DNA from: Chloranthus sessilifolius
Lineage: Eukaryota; Streptophyta; Magnoliopsida; Chloranthales; Chloranthaceae
NCBI GenBank assembly: GCA_021018995.1
Contig: CM037593.1
Location: 43,847,810-43,911,809 of the forward strand
Length of the DNA: 64,000 bases
Reading direction: 5' to 3'
In this document: positions 30,863-41,576 of the stretch, piece after piece
Position numbering within the stretch: position 1 is the first letter of the stretch
Layout: every line of letters starts with the position of its first letter
Made by a program: the position numbers and the translations under genes
The notes under the pieces: model-generated
Database searches by the model: none
What the model was told of the DNA's origin: nothing
Seen by the model: only the letters and a program-made list of their open reading frames with translations

Positions 30863-32339
30863 TTACACCCCCTTTTTGTCTTTAATCTGTAAATCAAACT
30901 CTTGCAATCGGAGGATCCACATGATTAATCTTGGTTTGGTATCCTTCTTAGACAGAAGGTATTTCAGGGCTGAGTGGTCAGTGAACACTACAATTCGTGA
31001 ACCCAAAACATATGACCTGAATTTCTCTAAGGCACAAACAACTGCCAGCAGCTCTTTCTCAGTTGTTGTGAAATTGAGTTGTGCATCAATCATTGATCTA
31101 CTGGCATAAGCTATGACATGAAGCAGCTTATCCTTTCTGCCCAAGAACAACTCCCAATGCATAATCTGATGCATCACACATCAGCTTAGAGGGTAGGGAG
31201 TAGTCTGGAGACTGAAGTATTGGAGCAAAAATCAAACAGTTTTTTAAGAATTCAAATGCCCTAAGGCATTCATCATTAAAAACAAAAGGGACATCTTGGC
31301 ACAATAAATGGCAAAGAGGCTTGGATATTTACTGAAGTCCTTAATGAACCTCCTGTAAAATCCAGCATGCCCCAAGAAACTTCTAATTTGCTTAATAGTT
31401 TTGGGAGGAGGCAAATGTGCAATTAAATCTAGTTTTTCTCTGTCCACCTCAATGCCCTTATGGGAGAGAACATGGCCAAGGACAATGCCTTGGGTGACCA
31501 TGAAATGGCTCTTCTCCCAGCTCAAAACTAAATTGGTTTCTTCACATCTCTGTAGCACCAGGCTGAGATGATGTAAACATTGGGCGAATCTATCTTCATA
31601 TACTAAAAAGTCATCCATAAAAATCTCCATAAATTGGTCAATCATATCAGAGAAAATGGAGTCATACATCTTTGAAAGGTAGCAGGAGCATTACAAAGAC
31701 CAAAAGGTATCCTCCTATAAGCAAAAGTGCCAAAGGGGCAAGTGAATGTGGTCTTTTCCTTATCATGTGGATACATAGGAATCTAGTTGTAACCAGAGTA
31801 ACCATCAAGAAAATAATAATAAGCTTTCCCTGCTAGCTTATCTAAAATCTGATCAATGAATGGAAGAGGGAAATGGTCTTTTCTGGTCATTGTGTTGAGC
31901 TTTCAGTAATCAATACTGACCCTCCAACAAGTTATTGTCTGGTTGGAATGAGCTCACCAGATTCTGAGGTTACAACAGTAATCCCAGATTTCTTAGGTAC
32001 CACCTGTGTAGGTGCCACCCAAGCTGAATCTGAGATGGGGTAAATGACCCCAGCATCCAACAACTTAACAACCTCCTTCATGACCACTTCCTGCATATGA
32101 GGATTCAGCCTCCTTTGCATTTCTCTAGAATGCTTTGCACCTTCTTCCAAGTAAATTTTATGCATGCAAACAGCTGGACTGATTCCTCCCAAATCAGCAA
32201 TAATCCAGCCAATTACCTTCTTATGCAGCTTCAATACAATCAACAACTCCTCCTCTTATTCCTCAGTGAGGGAGGAAGAGATAATCGTAGGCAATATTTT
32301 ATGGTCTCCTAAAAACACATATTTCAAATTTTCTGACAA
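30863..32339 (-). pseudogene. pol: RT-RNase H of element C, broken
   Basis: In sense order there is a linker, LNPHMQEVVMKEVVKLLDAG, VVPKKSGITVVTSESGELIP, then a damaged stretch (31931-31670, two frameshifts and internal stops) where the central RT motifs survive only as fragments. An open part from 31669 carries IFMDDFLVYEDRF (catalytic), [14 protein letters not shown] and [17 protein letters not shown]. After a frameshift RNase H has [20 protein letters not shown] and [19 protein letters not shown], ending at the stop before integrase. Confidence 0.9.
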
Positions 32340-33290
32340 CTATTTCAGCTCTACATCAGGTGGGCTTAGAAGAGAAGGTAACAAAGGTACCTTGGCTGCT
32401 TGTGGAAGGGGAAAAATAGCAGGTTTCCATGAAGAAAACTTTACTATTTGGATAGGAGTTTCTTGCACAGCGTTGACCTCTTCAGTCTTTGAGGCACAAG
32501 TTGTCTCTTCCATAATATTTCTCCAAACATCATCAAAATTTGTGATTAAATCCTTACACTGTAGGAACTGGGGTAGAGTTTCCTCTACCAGTTCATCCAA
32601 CAAATCAACAAGAAAACACTCCTCAGAACTGAACTGAGGCTGGGTAACTGCATTGTAAATATTTAACTTCACCTTCGTATTTCCGAAGGACACTTCCATA
32701 ATACCAGACCTGCATTGAATACAAGCATTGCCTGTAGCTAGGAATGGTCTCCCCAAAATGACAGGAATGGAGGTTATGTTTTTTATAGGTTCCATGTCCA
32801 ATACCAAAAAATCAGCAGGGTAGAAAGACTTATCTACTCTTACCAACACATCCTCAATCACCCCAACTGGCTTTCTTTCAGATCTGTCTGCTAGTTGTAA
32901 CACCACATGAGTGGATTTTAACTCTCCCAAACCTAGTTTCTCATATACAGAATATGGAAGCAGGTTAACACAAGCACCCAAATCTAATAAAGCCTTTTCA
33001 ATGGTATGTTTCCTAATAATGCAAGGGATTGTGGGGATTCCAGGATCTTAGAGTTTAGGAGGTGTGGCAATGGACAAAACCTATTTGACTTTCTCCACAA
33101 CAAAGACTTTCTTGGATAACTGGATCCTAGATTGTCTTTTGTGTGTGCAAATGTCTTTCAAGAACATTGCATAGGCTGGGACTTGCTTGATTGCATCAAG
33201 CAAAGGAAGATTTATCTTCACTTGCTTGAAAGTCTCCATCATTTCGTCTATTTTTGTATTCCCTTTATCAAAAGGGGATGCAGATTTCAT
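32340..33290 (-). pseudogene. pro: Protease region of element C
   Basis: The first part (33290-33081) has FDKGNTKIDEMMETFKQVKI and AYAMFLKDICTHKRQSRI. After a stop, a 213-codon open stretch (32981-32340) starts inside the active site as MGACVNLLPYSVYEKLGLGE; the preceding codons read ALLDL, so the D-L-G-A box is present but split by choice of start. PVILGRPFLATGNACIQ follows. The acidic linker to RT (SSEECFLVDLLDELVEE) is also open. Confidence 0.88.
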
Positions 33291-33328
33291 GGCATGGGGA
33301 AATGGTAAATGAGGAACTAGTCCTTCAT

Positions 33329-35002
33329 TTACAGCCTTAGCATAATCACCAGAATTTTTTTGATTTTTCTGTTTTTCATTTTTTTGATTTTTCTGGGGTA
33401 TATCAACACCCCCAATGCTAAAATCATGCTGCTCCTGCTACATGTTCCTAGCAATTTTCTCATTTTTTTCTTCTTCTTTTCTGTATCCACATTGTTATTT
33501 ACAACTCTTCCACTTCTCAAAGTAGTGACAGCTTTTACTTTTTTATATGAAAAAGAGGCATCTCCAACCATGAACTGTCCTTTGGGATTGTTCAAAGGTT
33601 GGCTAGGTAACCTGCCTTCCTCTCTTCTGGTCAATGTATTTGAAATTTGACCCAATGTGTCTTCAATCTTCTTAATACTCTGACTGTGAAAGTTCACAGT
33701 CTGAGTTAAAGACCCTAAATTCTGGAGTGAAGTTAGAACTTGGTCTTCAAAAGAAGGGGATCTGGAAGGAGGCTGAGTTGGGGCAGATTGATGCACAGGT
33801 TGTGCCATCTGTTGGGAAATGGGTTGCTAAAAATTAGGCTTGGTATAAAAATTCAGCTGGTAAGGCTGAACAGTTTTGAAAGGTACTTGGTGCTTTGGTT
33901 GCTACTGATGTTGTTGTTAATAATTGCCCTAGCTCCACCTTGAATTAGGGTGCCCTCTCGACGCATATTCATTAGATTGCAACTGTACAAACGATTGGGC
34001 AGCATGAGCTTGCTCCACCAGTAGATCTGGGAACTGTGGTGCAGCTGGACATTGATCATGAGAATGAGTAGGGGACTGGCATATCAAGCATGCCTCCTCT
34101 ACTCTAGCAACCATTGGACCTTGAAGTGAGTCCATCAATTTATCAAACTTGGTGGTTAAATTATCCACCTTCCTTTCCAACTCATTCACCTCATAAATCT
34201 TTCCTTTTGTAGTCTGCTCTTTATTCAACCGAGCAGGATTTTCAATGTCTCTTGACAGAGATTCTTGTTGTGTTAAATTTTCACCAATAACTTCAAATAG
34301 GTCCCAGACCTCCTCAACTGTTCTTTACAAATAGGTGCCTCCACAGGAGGCATCTACCATGTTCTTACCCTTTTGATCAATTCCCTGATAGAAGCTTTGA
34401 ACAAGCTACCATTGGGAAACTTGATGATGAGGGCATTGCCTTAAAAGCTCCTTAAACCTTTCCCATGCTTCATAGAAAGTTTCAGTTGAGTGTTGAGAGA
34501 AAGCGACAATCCTTTGTCTCAACTGGTTGGTCTTAGACATAGGAAAGTATTTGGCTAAAAATTGACACTACAAATCATTCCAAGAAGTAATACTATTTGG
34601 TGGCAACATTGATAGCCATGCTCTAGCTTTGTCCTTTAATGAAAAAGGGAAGAGCCTAAGCTTGGTTGCCTCTGGATCCAGTCCAGCTATGTTGAATGTG
34701 GTACAAAGAGATAAGAATTCATCCACATGCTTGTATGGATACTCCTTACTCAAACCATGGAAGGAAGGAAGCATCTGGATAGTTGATGATTTGATTTCAT
34801 AATTTCCTTCAACAGTAGGAAATTGAATGTAAAATGGGGAATTATATGTGCCGGGAGCAAAGTAATCCCTCAAGAGTCTAGGTTGCTCACCCATAGTAGC
34901 AGTCTCAGCAAAATTCTGTGATGTTTGTCTGGTTCTTAGTAGCCTTTCAACTTCTAAATTCAGAGGTACAATCTCAGGATTGAGTGTCCTCCTACCAAAC
35001 AT
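33329..35002 (-). pseudogene. gag: gag of element C, broken
   Basis: ATG at 35002 starts MFGRRTLNPEIVPLNLEVE. It has 144 open codons with IQMLPSFHGLSKEYPYKHVD and FPFSLKDKARAWLSMLPPNS. Further capsid sequence is interrupted by stops. The next open part (34228-33929) holds a coiled segment (ELERKVDNLTTKFDKLMDSL) and a CX2CX4HX4C zinc knuckle (CLICQSPTHSHDQC). The last (33808-33329) has a Gln/Pro-rich linker, KKIEDTLGQISNTLTRREEG and TLRSGRVVNNN before protease. Confidence 0.9.
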
Positions 35003-35167
35003 ACAACACAGATACAGAGAGAAAAATTATGCAAAGCAAACCTTCAATTCTCCTTACTGAGTAGATTCCAAACTCAATTGTATAGGAATAACTGCACAGA
35101 TTCAAGCAATAGAAACAGTTAACACTGATGTAAAAAAAAACTTAGGTCTACCAATTTTAAAATCGAT

Positions 35168-35185
35168 TCCCCGACAACGGCGCCA
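35168..35185 (-). other. PBS of element C (tRNA-Asp)
   Basis: The minus strand reads TGGCGCCGTTGTCGGGGA, seven bases inside the LTR end. It matches the complement of the plant tRNA-Asp 3' end (TCCCCGGCAACGGCGCCA) at 17 of 18 positions. Athila elements are known to use this primer type. Confidence 0.92.
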
Positions 35186-35720
35186 AAAACTTATTGTCCT
35201 CCTAAGTGTTCATGATTTATTTGTATTTTAAAAACAGATTTTTCAAATTATGGATTATACTGAAATTAGAAAACTAAAAAGAAAGAAATATCAGAAGAGA
35301 GAGAAATCAATTAGCCTGTAAGATCAGGGCCAATTGTAGCAAGTTTTAAATGTAAGTGAGTAAAAGATCGTCCATAGAGAATTGGTTTAAAATGTATGGT
35401 AAACATCCAGATCTGAGCTACCAGATCTGGCCTCTAATCCTATCTACAAAGCAAGTAAGATGGGAGGTTGAATTTGTCACATTAACTAAATTATTTAAAG
35501 ATAAAATTTAAACTAAGTGATCCAGATCCCACTTGGGGGAATTGGATGCAAAATTAATAAGAATGGAGAAATAACAGCTAACTTAAGCATGGTAATTGAT
35601 TGCAGAATGAGAAATAGTGTAACATAGTTGAGAAAGTATCAAATCTTCATCTGGCTACCAGCTCAAATGTAAGAGAAAATAATCCAATTCAAGGATTAGA
35701 ATTGAGTTGAACTTATGGCT

Positions 35721-35752
35721 ATGATCTGTCCACTGTCATGGACACAGATCAT
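35721..35752 (-). other. LTR hairpin of element C, 5' LTR copy
   Basis: Sense arms ATGATCTGT/ACAGATCAT pair perfectly over nine bases. Confidence 0.65.
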
Positions 35753-36585
35753 CCAATAGTTTTCTTCTTCAATCCAAAGTCTTGATTCAGAACATAAGCA
35801 TCATTACAAATGCTGTAAGAACTAGGTTACAAACACAGATTCTCACAGGGATAGTGAATTAAGGGAAATTGCTTAAAAACAGTAAATCTAAAAGAATCTA
35901 ATGAGTGAGGAGATCACAATGAACCCTGACCATGAATCCGATTGAGAAAGTACTGATGAAAGCAACCTTTTCAAATCCACCATTACAATTACTCAACACA
36001 GCTTACAACAGCTCTCAGATTTGTAGTCTTGAATATAATTCTCACTTGAATTACACAAGTATCTGACAGTTTCTAGTTACAGACAAAAGCTAGGCTATTA
36101 CTGAGGTTTCAGACAAGCTATCTTGATCTGAAGTGGAAAATGCGGCAGCAGGAATGAAACTCAAATTCTAGATACTCAAATTGGGCAAATAGTTCGTCTA
36201 TTTATAGTTTTCCCCAAGTCCAGCTTAGATGTGCATCAACCAATCAGAATTGGTTAGATCCATATCAACTAATAGGAGTCGAGCACAAGAATCCAGATCT
36301 ATTCTGGCCATTCAGAACTGCTTGATCTGGTTCAACCAATCAGGAGACAGAGGCATCAAATTTTGTTAGGTAATTCAAAAATCTGTTTGAGCTTCTAGAA
36401 GTTCCCTCCAAGTAATTTCATCTTTTTGGTGTTCACATGGAGTGGAATATGCCTCTGGTTCATGCTCAGAATTTTTCAAAATGCCCCTGGGCTTTTAAAT
36501 GCATTGGGGCACGTGCAGAGATTACTAAAATGCCCTTGCTGATGCTGGGAATCTTTAGAATATGATTTCGCACAAATTGGGGGCC

Positions 36586-36880
36586 TTTTCGAAAGGAATT
36601 GTAACTTCTGGAGCTCTATTCGCATAGATTGGGGGCCTTTTCAAAAGGAACTGTAACTTTCTGGAGCTCTATTCGCACAGAACTAGTGCTGTTCGCAAGG
36701 AGTTTTCTTCTTTTCGAAAGGATCATCAGCAAGTTTGTTCCTTTCGAATAGATTTCAGGTGCTCTTTGAAAACCAAGCCTGGAGCTTTAGTTCTTTTCGC
36801 AATGTCCAGGTACTTTTCGAATAGATCAGGAATCCTTTCGAGTAACATTCTGTAGTGCATTCTTCCTTTCGAATAGCTCC
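36586..36880 (-). promoter_or_regulatory. TTCGAA motif array in the C 5' LTR
   Basis: Collinear copy of the array at 24845-25130. Some copies have lost the CG (for example TTTTCAAAAGG for TTTTCGAAAGG). Confidence 0.65.
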
Positions 36881-37146
36881 AAACCTATTTTCAGGTTGAA
36901 ACCAGGCCTTTTTCTTCTTTAGTTTAGGCATTTTGACAGCCAGTGAGGCTGTCCCTTCTCCTTCATCCTCCAGATCAAGATGGGTCCTCATCTTTTTTGC
37001 ACTTTTAAGCTACTTTTAGGGTTAAGCCGGCCTTTATTGTTGGCTGTAAAACAAACACTTAAAGCACTTATTTAGTTCTCTCAAAGGTTTATCAAGGCAA
37101 ATAGTATTTTGGGGGGGTGGAAAATGGTATTTTCCAGTTCTCAACA

Positions 37147-38063
37147 AGGACATCCCAATGAATGGTTTGGGTCCCCCATTGACCGCCACCATCCCAGAAA
37201 TTTCTAAGGATCTGATTGGAGGGTTCATCAGGGGTATCAATTAGAAAGAGAGATATGCACCCCCAGCTCAGATTTATGGATGGGGTGCTACGAAAAAATG
37301 TATATTGCTCTGGACATGAGAAGGAGAGGTCTCCTATTACTGATGCACTCTTATCCTTTCACAAGAACCACTACTTGGATGCTGCCAAGTTAATTTTTAA
37401 AAGGATGGTAGACATTGCTGAGAAGGTGAAGATCAAGAAGAAACCTCATTCCCTTCCATACTACAGGCTCATTACAGCCTTGTTGAATATGGGGGGGTAC
37501 CCATTTCAAATGGATGAAGAAACCATTGCCCTGAATCTCAGAAATTGTGGCAAAAAGCAATGGGAGATTAGTGGTACTCTCATTGAGAAGAAGAAGAAGC
37601 CAGAGGTACTAGCAACCTTTGATGTTGCTGCCTCTGTGGTTCCTCCATCTGCTACCATCTCTCTGGCAGCCCATTCATGTGTGCCAGCCAGCACAACCTC
37701 CACCGCTACAGCCATTACCTCATCAGCCACCACTTCACCTTTGATGCTAGCCACTATCCCCTCAACCCAAGCCTCACAACCTTCACTAGCCCCCATACCT
37801 ATTGCTACCATACATGTACCTTTACCTACTTACCTAGCTTACCCTAGCCGACCTGTGAAGGCCACCTATACAAAGAAAAGGAAATTAATGAAAGCCCACA
37901 TAGAACCCCAACCCACCTATATATCCCAAACCATCCCAATTCCTAAAACCACAGCCATACTAGACCTAACCATTGGCCTACCACCAACCTCCACAGCCCA
38001 AGCCTTTGAGCATAAGCCTTACACCCTTGAAATCCCACACAGCTCCCCACTACGATCCCCAAC
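37147..38063 (+). pseudogene. ORF3 of element B, part 2 (middle)
   Basis: Continues the ORF after the C insertion. A frameshift near 37225 is followed by 286 open codons: RFMDGVLRKNVYCSGHEKE, SPITDALLSFHKNHYLDAAK, HSLPYYRLITALLNMGGYPF, then the Ala/Thr/Ser/Pro-rich linker (VVPPSATISLAAHSCVPAS). It aligns with 9390-10290 of element A. It ends at CGATCCCCAAC, where the 5' LTR of D begins. Confidence 0.85.
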
Positions 38064-38639
38064 TGTTAAGCACTAATTTTTACTACTTTCTACACCTTTA
38101 AACCTAGCTTTTGCTAAGCCTTAGAGCTATTTATAATCACATTTAGCTTGTTTTGCAGTTTGAGGAAGAAATTATAGCATAGTGCAGAAATCCAGTTAAT
38201 AAGTGCCCCAAAGTTCATAAATAGAGCCATTCATTGGGGCTGAAACAGTGAAGCCCATGATCTGAAACAGAGCTGTTGGTTGTTGGAGTAAACAATAGAA
38301 CAAAGAACCCAAGCCCCGACACTTTTATGTTCCAAACTATCAAGGATAAAAGAGCTTCAGTCTGGAGCACATTCAGCAAAATAGTTTCAGCATGGGCACA
38401 TTAATGCAATCATGTGGTTTACCATCATTAGCAGCAGCTGCTCCCATGAAAGCTTCAATAAGCTTTATCTGTCGCAAACTGGAGCAGCTGTGATGAAGAG
38501 GAGCTTCGAACTTAACCTGTCATGCACCTCAGCAAATTAGAGAATAAGCTGCAACAATCCACAGAAGCTTCAGGTGTCTCCAGCAGCTCAAGCACGAGCA
38601 ATTGCTCGTGAGATTCAAATGCAGCCTTCAATCTCTCGG

Positions 38640-39915
38640 AGAGCTCTTTGTAGGTTTAAACCTGTCGAATGGTGTAAGAGTGCAATATACAAGCTGCTGC
38701 AGCCAACTCCACAAATGGAACAATAAACCTGTCGAATGGTATTGGATTACTGAAGCTAAACCTGTCGAGCTCTACCCTTCAACCTATCGAGCAGTAGCTT
38801 TCAACATCATAAGTTCACTTCAGTAGCCTTTAAAACCTGTCGAATGGTTCTTCAGTAACACCACCAACCTATCGAGCTGAAGCAAGCCACATTCAACTTG
38901 TCGAGCAGTGCTGGTATTTTAAAACCAGATGTGTACCTATCGAGTTCTCTATTCAGCAACCTATCGAATGATGTTTAAGTTAAAGCAGCAGCAACCTCCT
39001 AGTTTCCCACGACCAAATGCTCAATCTCCCATTGCAGCCTATCGAATTGTTAGTTGGAGCATGCAAGCATCCTCACAAGCAGTAGCAGATCCAAGCCCAC
39101 TTGGCAGTGCTATCAAACCTGTCGAAACATTCTTCAAAGGAAGCAATGATGAACCCATCGAATGGTTCATGTGGCTACAACTCATCCTCTTAAGCTTCAG
39201 CTACAATTCACACCATAGAACCTGTCGACCACTCACATATATACATTTGTCGATATGCCCAACCTGCAGCTCTCTTCTAACCTCTCAATGCGCATTCATG
39301 ATCCTATCGAACCATCCCGACCAGCAGAACCCCAAGCTGCAGCTCATCTTCAACCTCGAGGCATGCACCCTGCACCAACCAAACTGTCGACTTACAATTC
39401 ATGCAGCCTTCAGACCTGTCGAAGTGAAGCTCCCCGGCCTTCCTTCCTATCGAATAGTGTAGCCAAAACCCCATTGAACCTGTCGATAGGATCTTAATGG
39501 AAACACCACCAACCTGTCGACTTTATCTAACCTGTCGACCACTTGGAGAATAAAGCTGCAGCAATGCAGCTGCCATCCTACGAACTGCTGAAAACAAGCT
39601 GTCGATTGCTTCACGCAAGTTGCACCTTCCAACCTATCGAAAGGATCCTACATAGCCTCGGCAACCTATCGAATGGTTCAATTTAAAGCAGAAGCAACCT
39701 CCTTGCTTCCTACAACCTATCGACTTCCTCAGCAGTCCTGCAATTCAATCCATTCAACAAAGCTCTAGCTGCAAGCCAGTCCATAGCACCCGTTGACCAC
39801 TTAAATATCTGAACCTGTTGAGATGCCCAACCTCCAGCCTTCTTCTAACCTCTCGACGTGCATTCAAGATCCCATCCAATGCACGGCTTGAAAACTCCCC
39901 CTTGAACCTGTCGAG
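38640..39915 (+). promoter_or_regulatory. AACCTRTCGA motif array in the D 5' LTR
   Basis: At least 25 copies of CCTGTCGA or CCTATCGA, usually within AACCTRTCGAAYGG-like context (for example 38646, 38725, 38758, 38830, 39477, 39511, 39530, 39632, 39664). Spacing ranges from about 19 to 190 bases, so it is not a simple tandem repeat. The TCGA core is palindromic. H carries the same motif. Confidence 0.7.
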
Positions 39916-40470
39916 GAGTCCCTTGCATGCACCAACCTCTAAAATAGCTGCTACCCATAGATCTTGTTGATTGCTCCTACTACAAGCTGCCATTTTCTCG
40001 ATGATAGACCTGAAGCTGTTGCCTATCATTTGATCTTGGCAAGGTATTCACACATGCGCCGAAGTTTAGCTTCTTCCTGATTAAAGCTGCAGTTTGTTAG
40101 ATGCCGTGAATGGCCGAGGCTGCCCCAAACTATCATGTTATTACATGGTCGCAGCTTGGACTTCACCAAGGCCTCAAATATTTTCAGCACAATATGAGGG
40201 TTATTTTGGCAATAAATAATCTTGGGATTTCAGCAAAAAATATTTTTGGCTAAACAAGGGCAATTTTGGGGGCTCCAATGCACAGGAAATTCTGCACATT
40301 GGTGTGAGCTAATTTTTGGCGGGGAAGAAATTATCTTCAGCTGGGCACAAACAAAACCAGATCCCTATCACTTCTTTGATTGGTTGAAACTCTTAAACAG
40401 AGATTAAGCTTAAACAAAAATCCTCTCTTTTGATTTGCTGCAACTCAAAGCACATGGATCACTACATACC

Positions 40471-40478
40471 TATAAATA
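40471..40478 (+). promoter_or_regulatory. TATA box of the D 5' LTR
   Basis: CCTATAAATACCC. The 3' LTR has the same string at 47153-47160. Confidence 0.65.
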
Positions 40479-40984
40479 CCCATCTATTTTGCTATTTTTC
40501 TTTAGCAAGGAAAGTAGGAACAAAGGAATAGCTTGAGTTCTCCTTAGCTCATTTAGTTTTAATTTTAAGTTTTATTTTTCCTTTTCTCTTCCCCCTTCTC
40601 TCTCTAATGCAGCCTGTTGGATTAGATCTAGGTAGCAGCTCAGATCTAGTTTATAATTATAATTTTGGCATGAAGAAATGTGGATCGATGCACAGACTAC
40701 AGATCTGGGAACAAATTTACTATAAGTTATTTTATTTAAAGCAATAAATTGTTGATTTTAAAGCTTAATTAAATCTAAAGATCTTGTGGTCCCATTAGAT
40801 TCTCGATCAGATTTTTGTAGATGGGACTAGCCCAGCCACTTATCTGGTAGATCTCTTGATGATCATTTGATTTCCCTAGGTTTGATATGCCTGTGGGTGC
40901 CTGTGCCTGTAGGCTTGCATCCATAACATCTGTAGTGATTATCTTGTTCTGATTAAAGCCATCAGAATGGAGGAAATCTATTAG

Positions 40985-41094
40985 ATGATCTATGACCATT
41001 TAAGTGGACAGATCATTGCCTTAAGGTAAATCCAAACCATCGAAATGGAGGAAATCTATTGGATGATCTGTGACCATTTAAGTGGACAGATCAT
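40985..41094 (+). other. Two LTR hairpins of element D, 5' LTR
   Basis: Copies lie at 40985-41016 and 41063-41094, in a duplicated unit of about 78 bases that also includes GGAGGAAATCTATT. The second has perfect arms ATGATCTGT/ACAGATCAT around GACCATTTAAGTGG. Confidence 0.7.
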
Positions 41095-41576
41095 AGCCTT
41101 AAGATCAATCCAAACCACCAGTATGAATTAAATTCTTATACCATGCAATTGTGCTTGTAGACAAATGAAGGATGGCTGCATATCCTCAGATTTTGATATG
41201 TTTTTGCAATGAAAACCAGGCCCTAGCTGCCTATTTCTCCCCATTTTATATTTTATTTTACCATCCATCTTCCTCCATCTCTTAGTTTAGTTTTATTTCA
41301 GTTCTATAAATTAGATCTAGTGACACCTGAAAAGCTCTCTTTCTTATTAGAATTACCAAATCTGTAGCCAGATCTGGAGGTCTACTATACATCTTTTATG
41401 TTTAGATCACTACGCCCTGTGGGACAAACTCTTACTTATTAAAACTTGCTACAAATGGACCCTGTATCTTGATGGTCTAGGATATTTTAGATGTGCTGAA
41501 TTCATCCTCTGTTTTACTTTGATTTTATTTTGCTTTTATCATTACACAATAATCAGCACACTGAAATCCCCCAACA

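Larger units (their letters stand above)
23451..37146 (-). mobile_element. Element C: complete-structure Athila-type retrotransposon in ORF3 of B
   Basis: Both LTRs (23451-25397 and 35192-37146, about 1.95 kb each), PBS, gag, PR, RT-RNase H, IN, motif array, ORF3, 3' UTR and PPT are present, all on the minus strand. The flanks are AGTAC on the left and AGGAC on the right, a 5-base target duplication with one difference. Joining the flanks restores B's match to A's ORF3 (GGGATAC.TGCC..TAC followed by ATCCCAATGAATGG against A's homologous codons). Coding frames are broken, so it is not autonomous now. Confidence 0.95.
35192..37146 (-). repeat. 5' LTR of element C (1955 bp)
   Basis: Plus strand TATTGTCC...CTCAACA; the TG terminus has mutated to TA. 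It contains the hairpin (35721-35752), TATA box (36199-36206), TTCGAA array (36586-36880) and conserved 3'-end block (35317-35382). It is collinear with 23451-25397. Confidence 0.95.
38064..41576 (+). repeat. 5' LTR of element D (3513 bp)
   Basis: TGTTAAGC...CCCCAACA. About 1.3 kb of it is the AACCTRTCGA array (38640-39915). TATA box at 40471, two hairpins (40985-41094), conserved 3'-end block (41411-41475). Open frames such as the one at 38929-39462 are chance readings through the array. Confidence 0.93.

Noticed and set aside
38929..39462. 177-codon ORF in the D 5' LTR
   Set aside because: It reads through the motif array, has no known domain and is not kept in the 3' LTR copy. Chance open frame.
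38640..39915. CRISPR-like look of the repeated AACCTRTCGA motif
   Set aside because: Repeats are only 8-10 bases, spacing varies from about 19 to 190 bases, and the array lies in a plant LTR. Not a CRISPR array.
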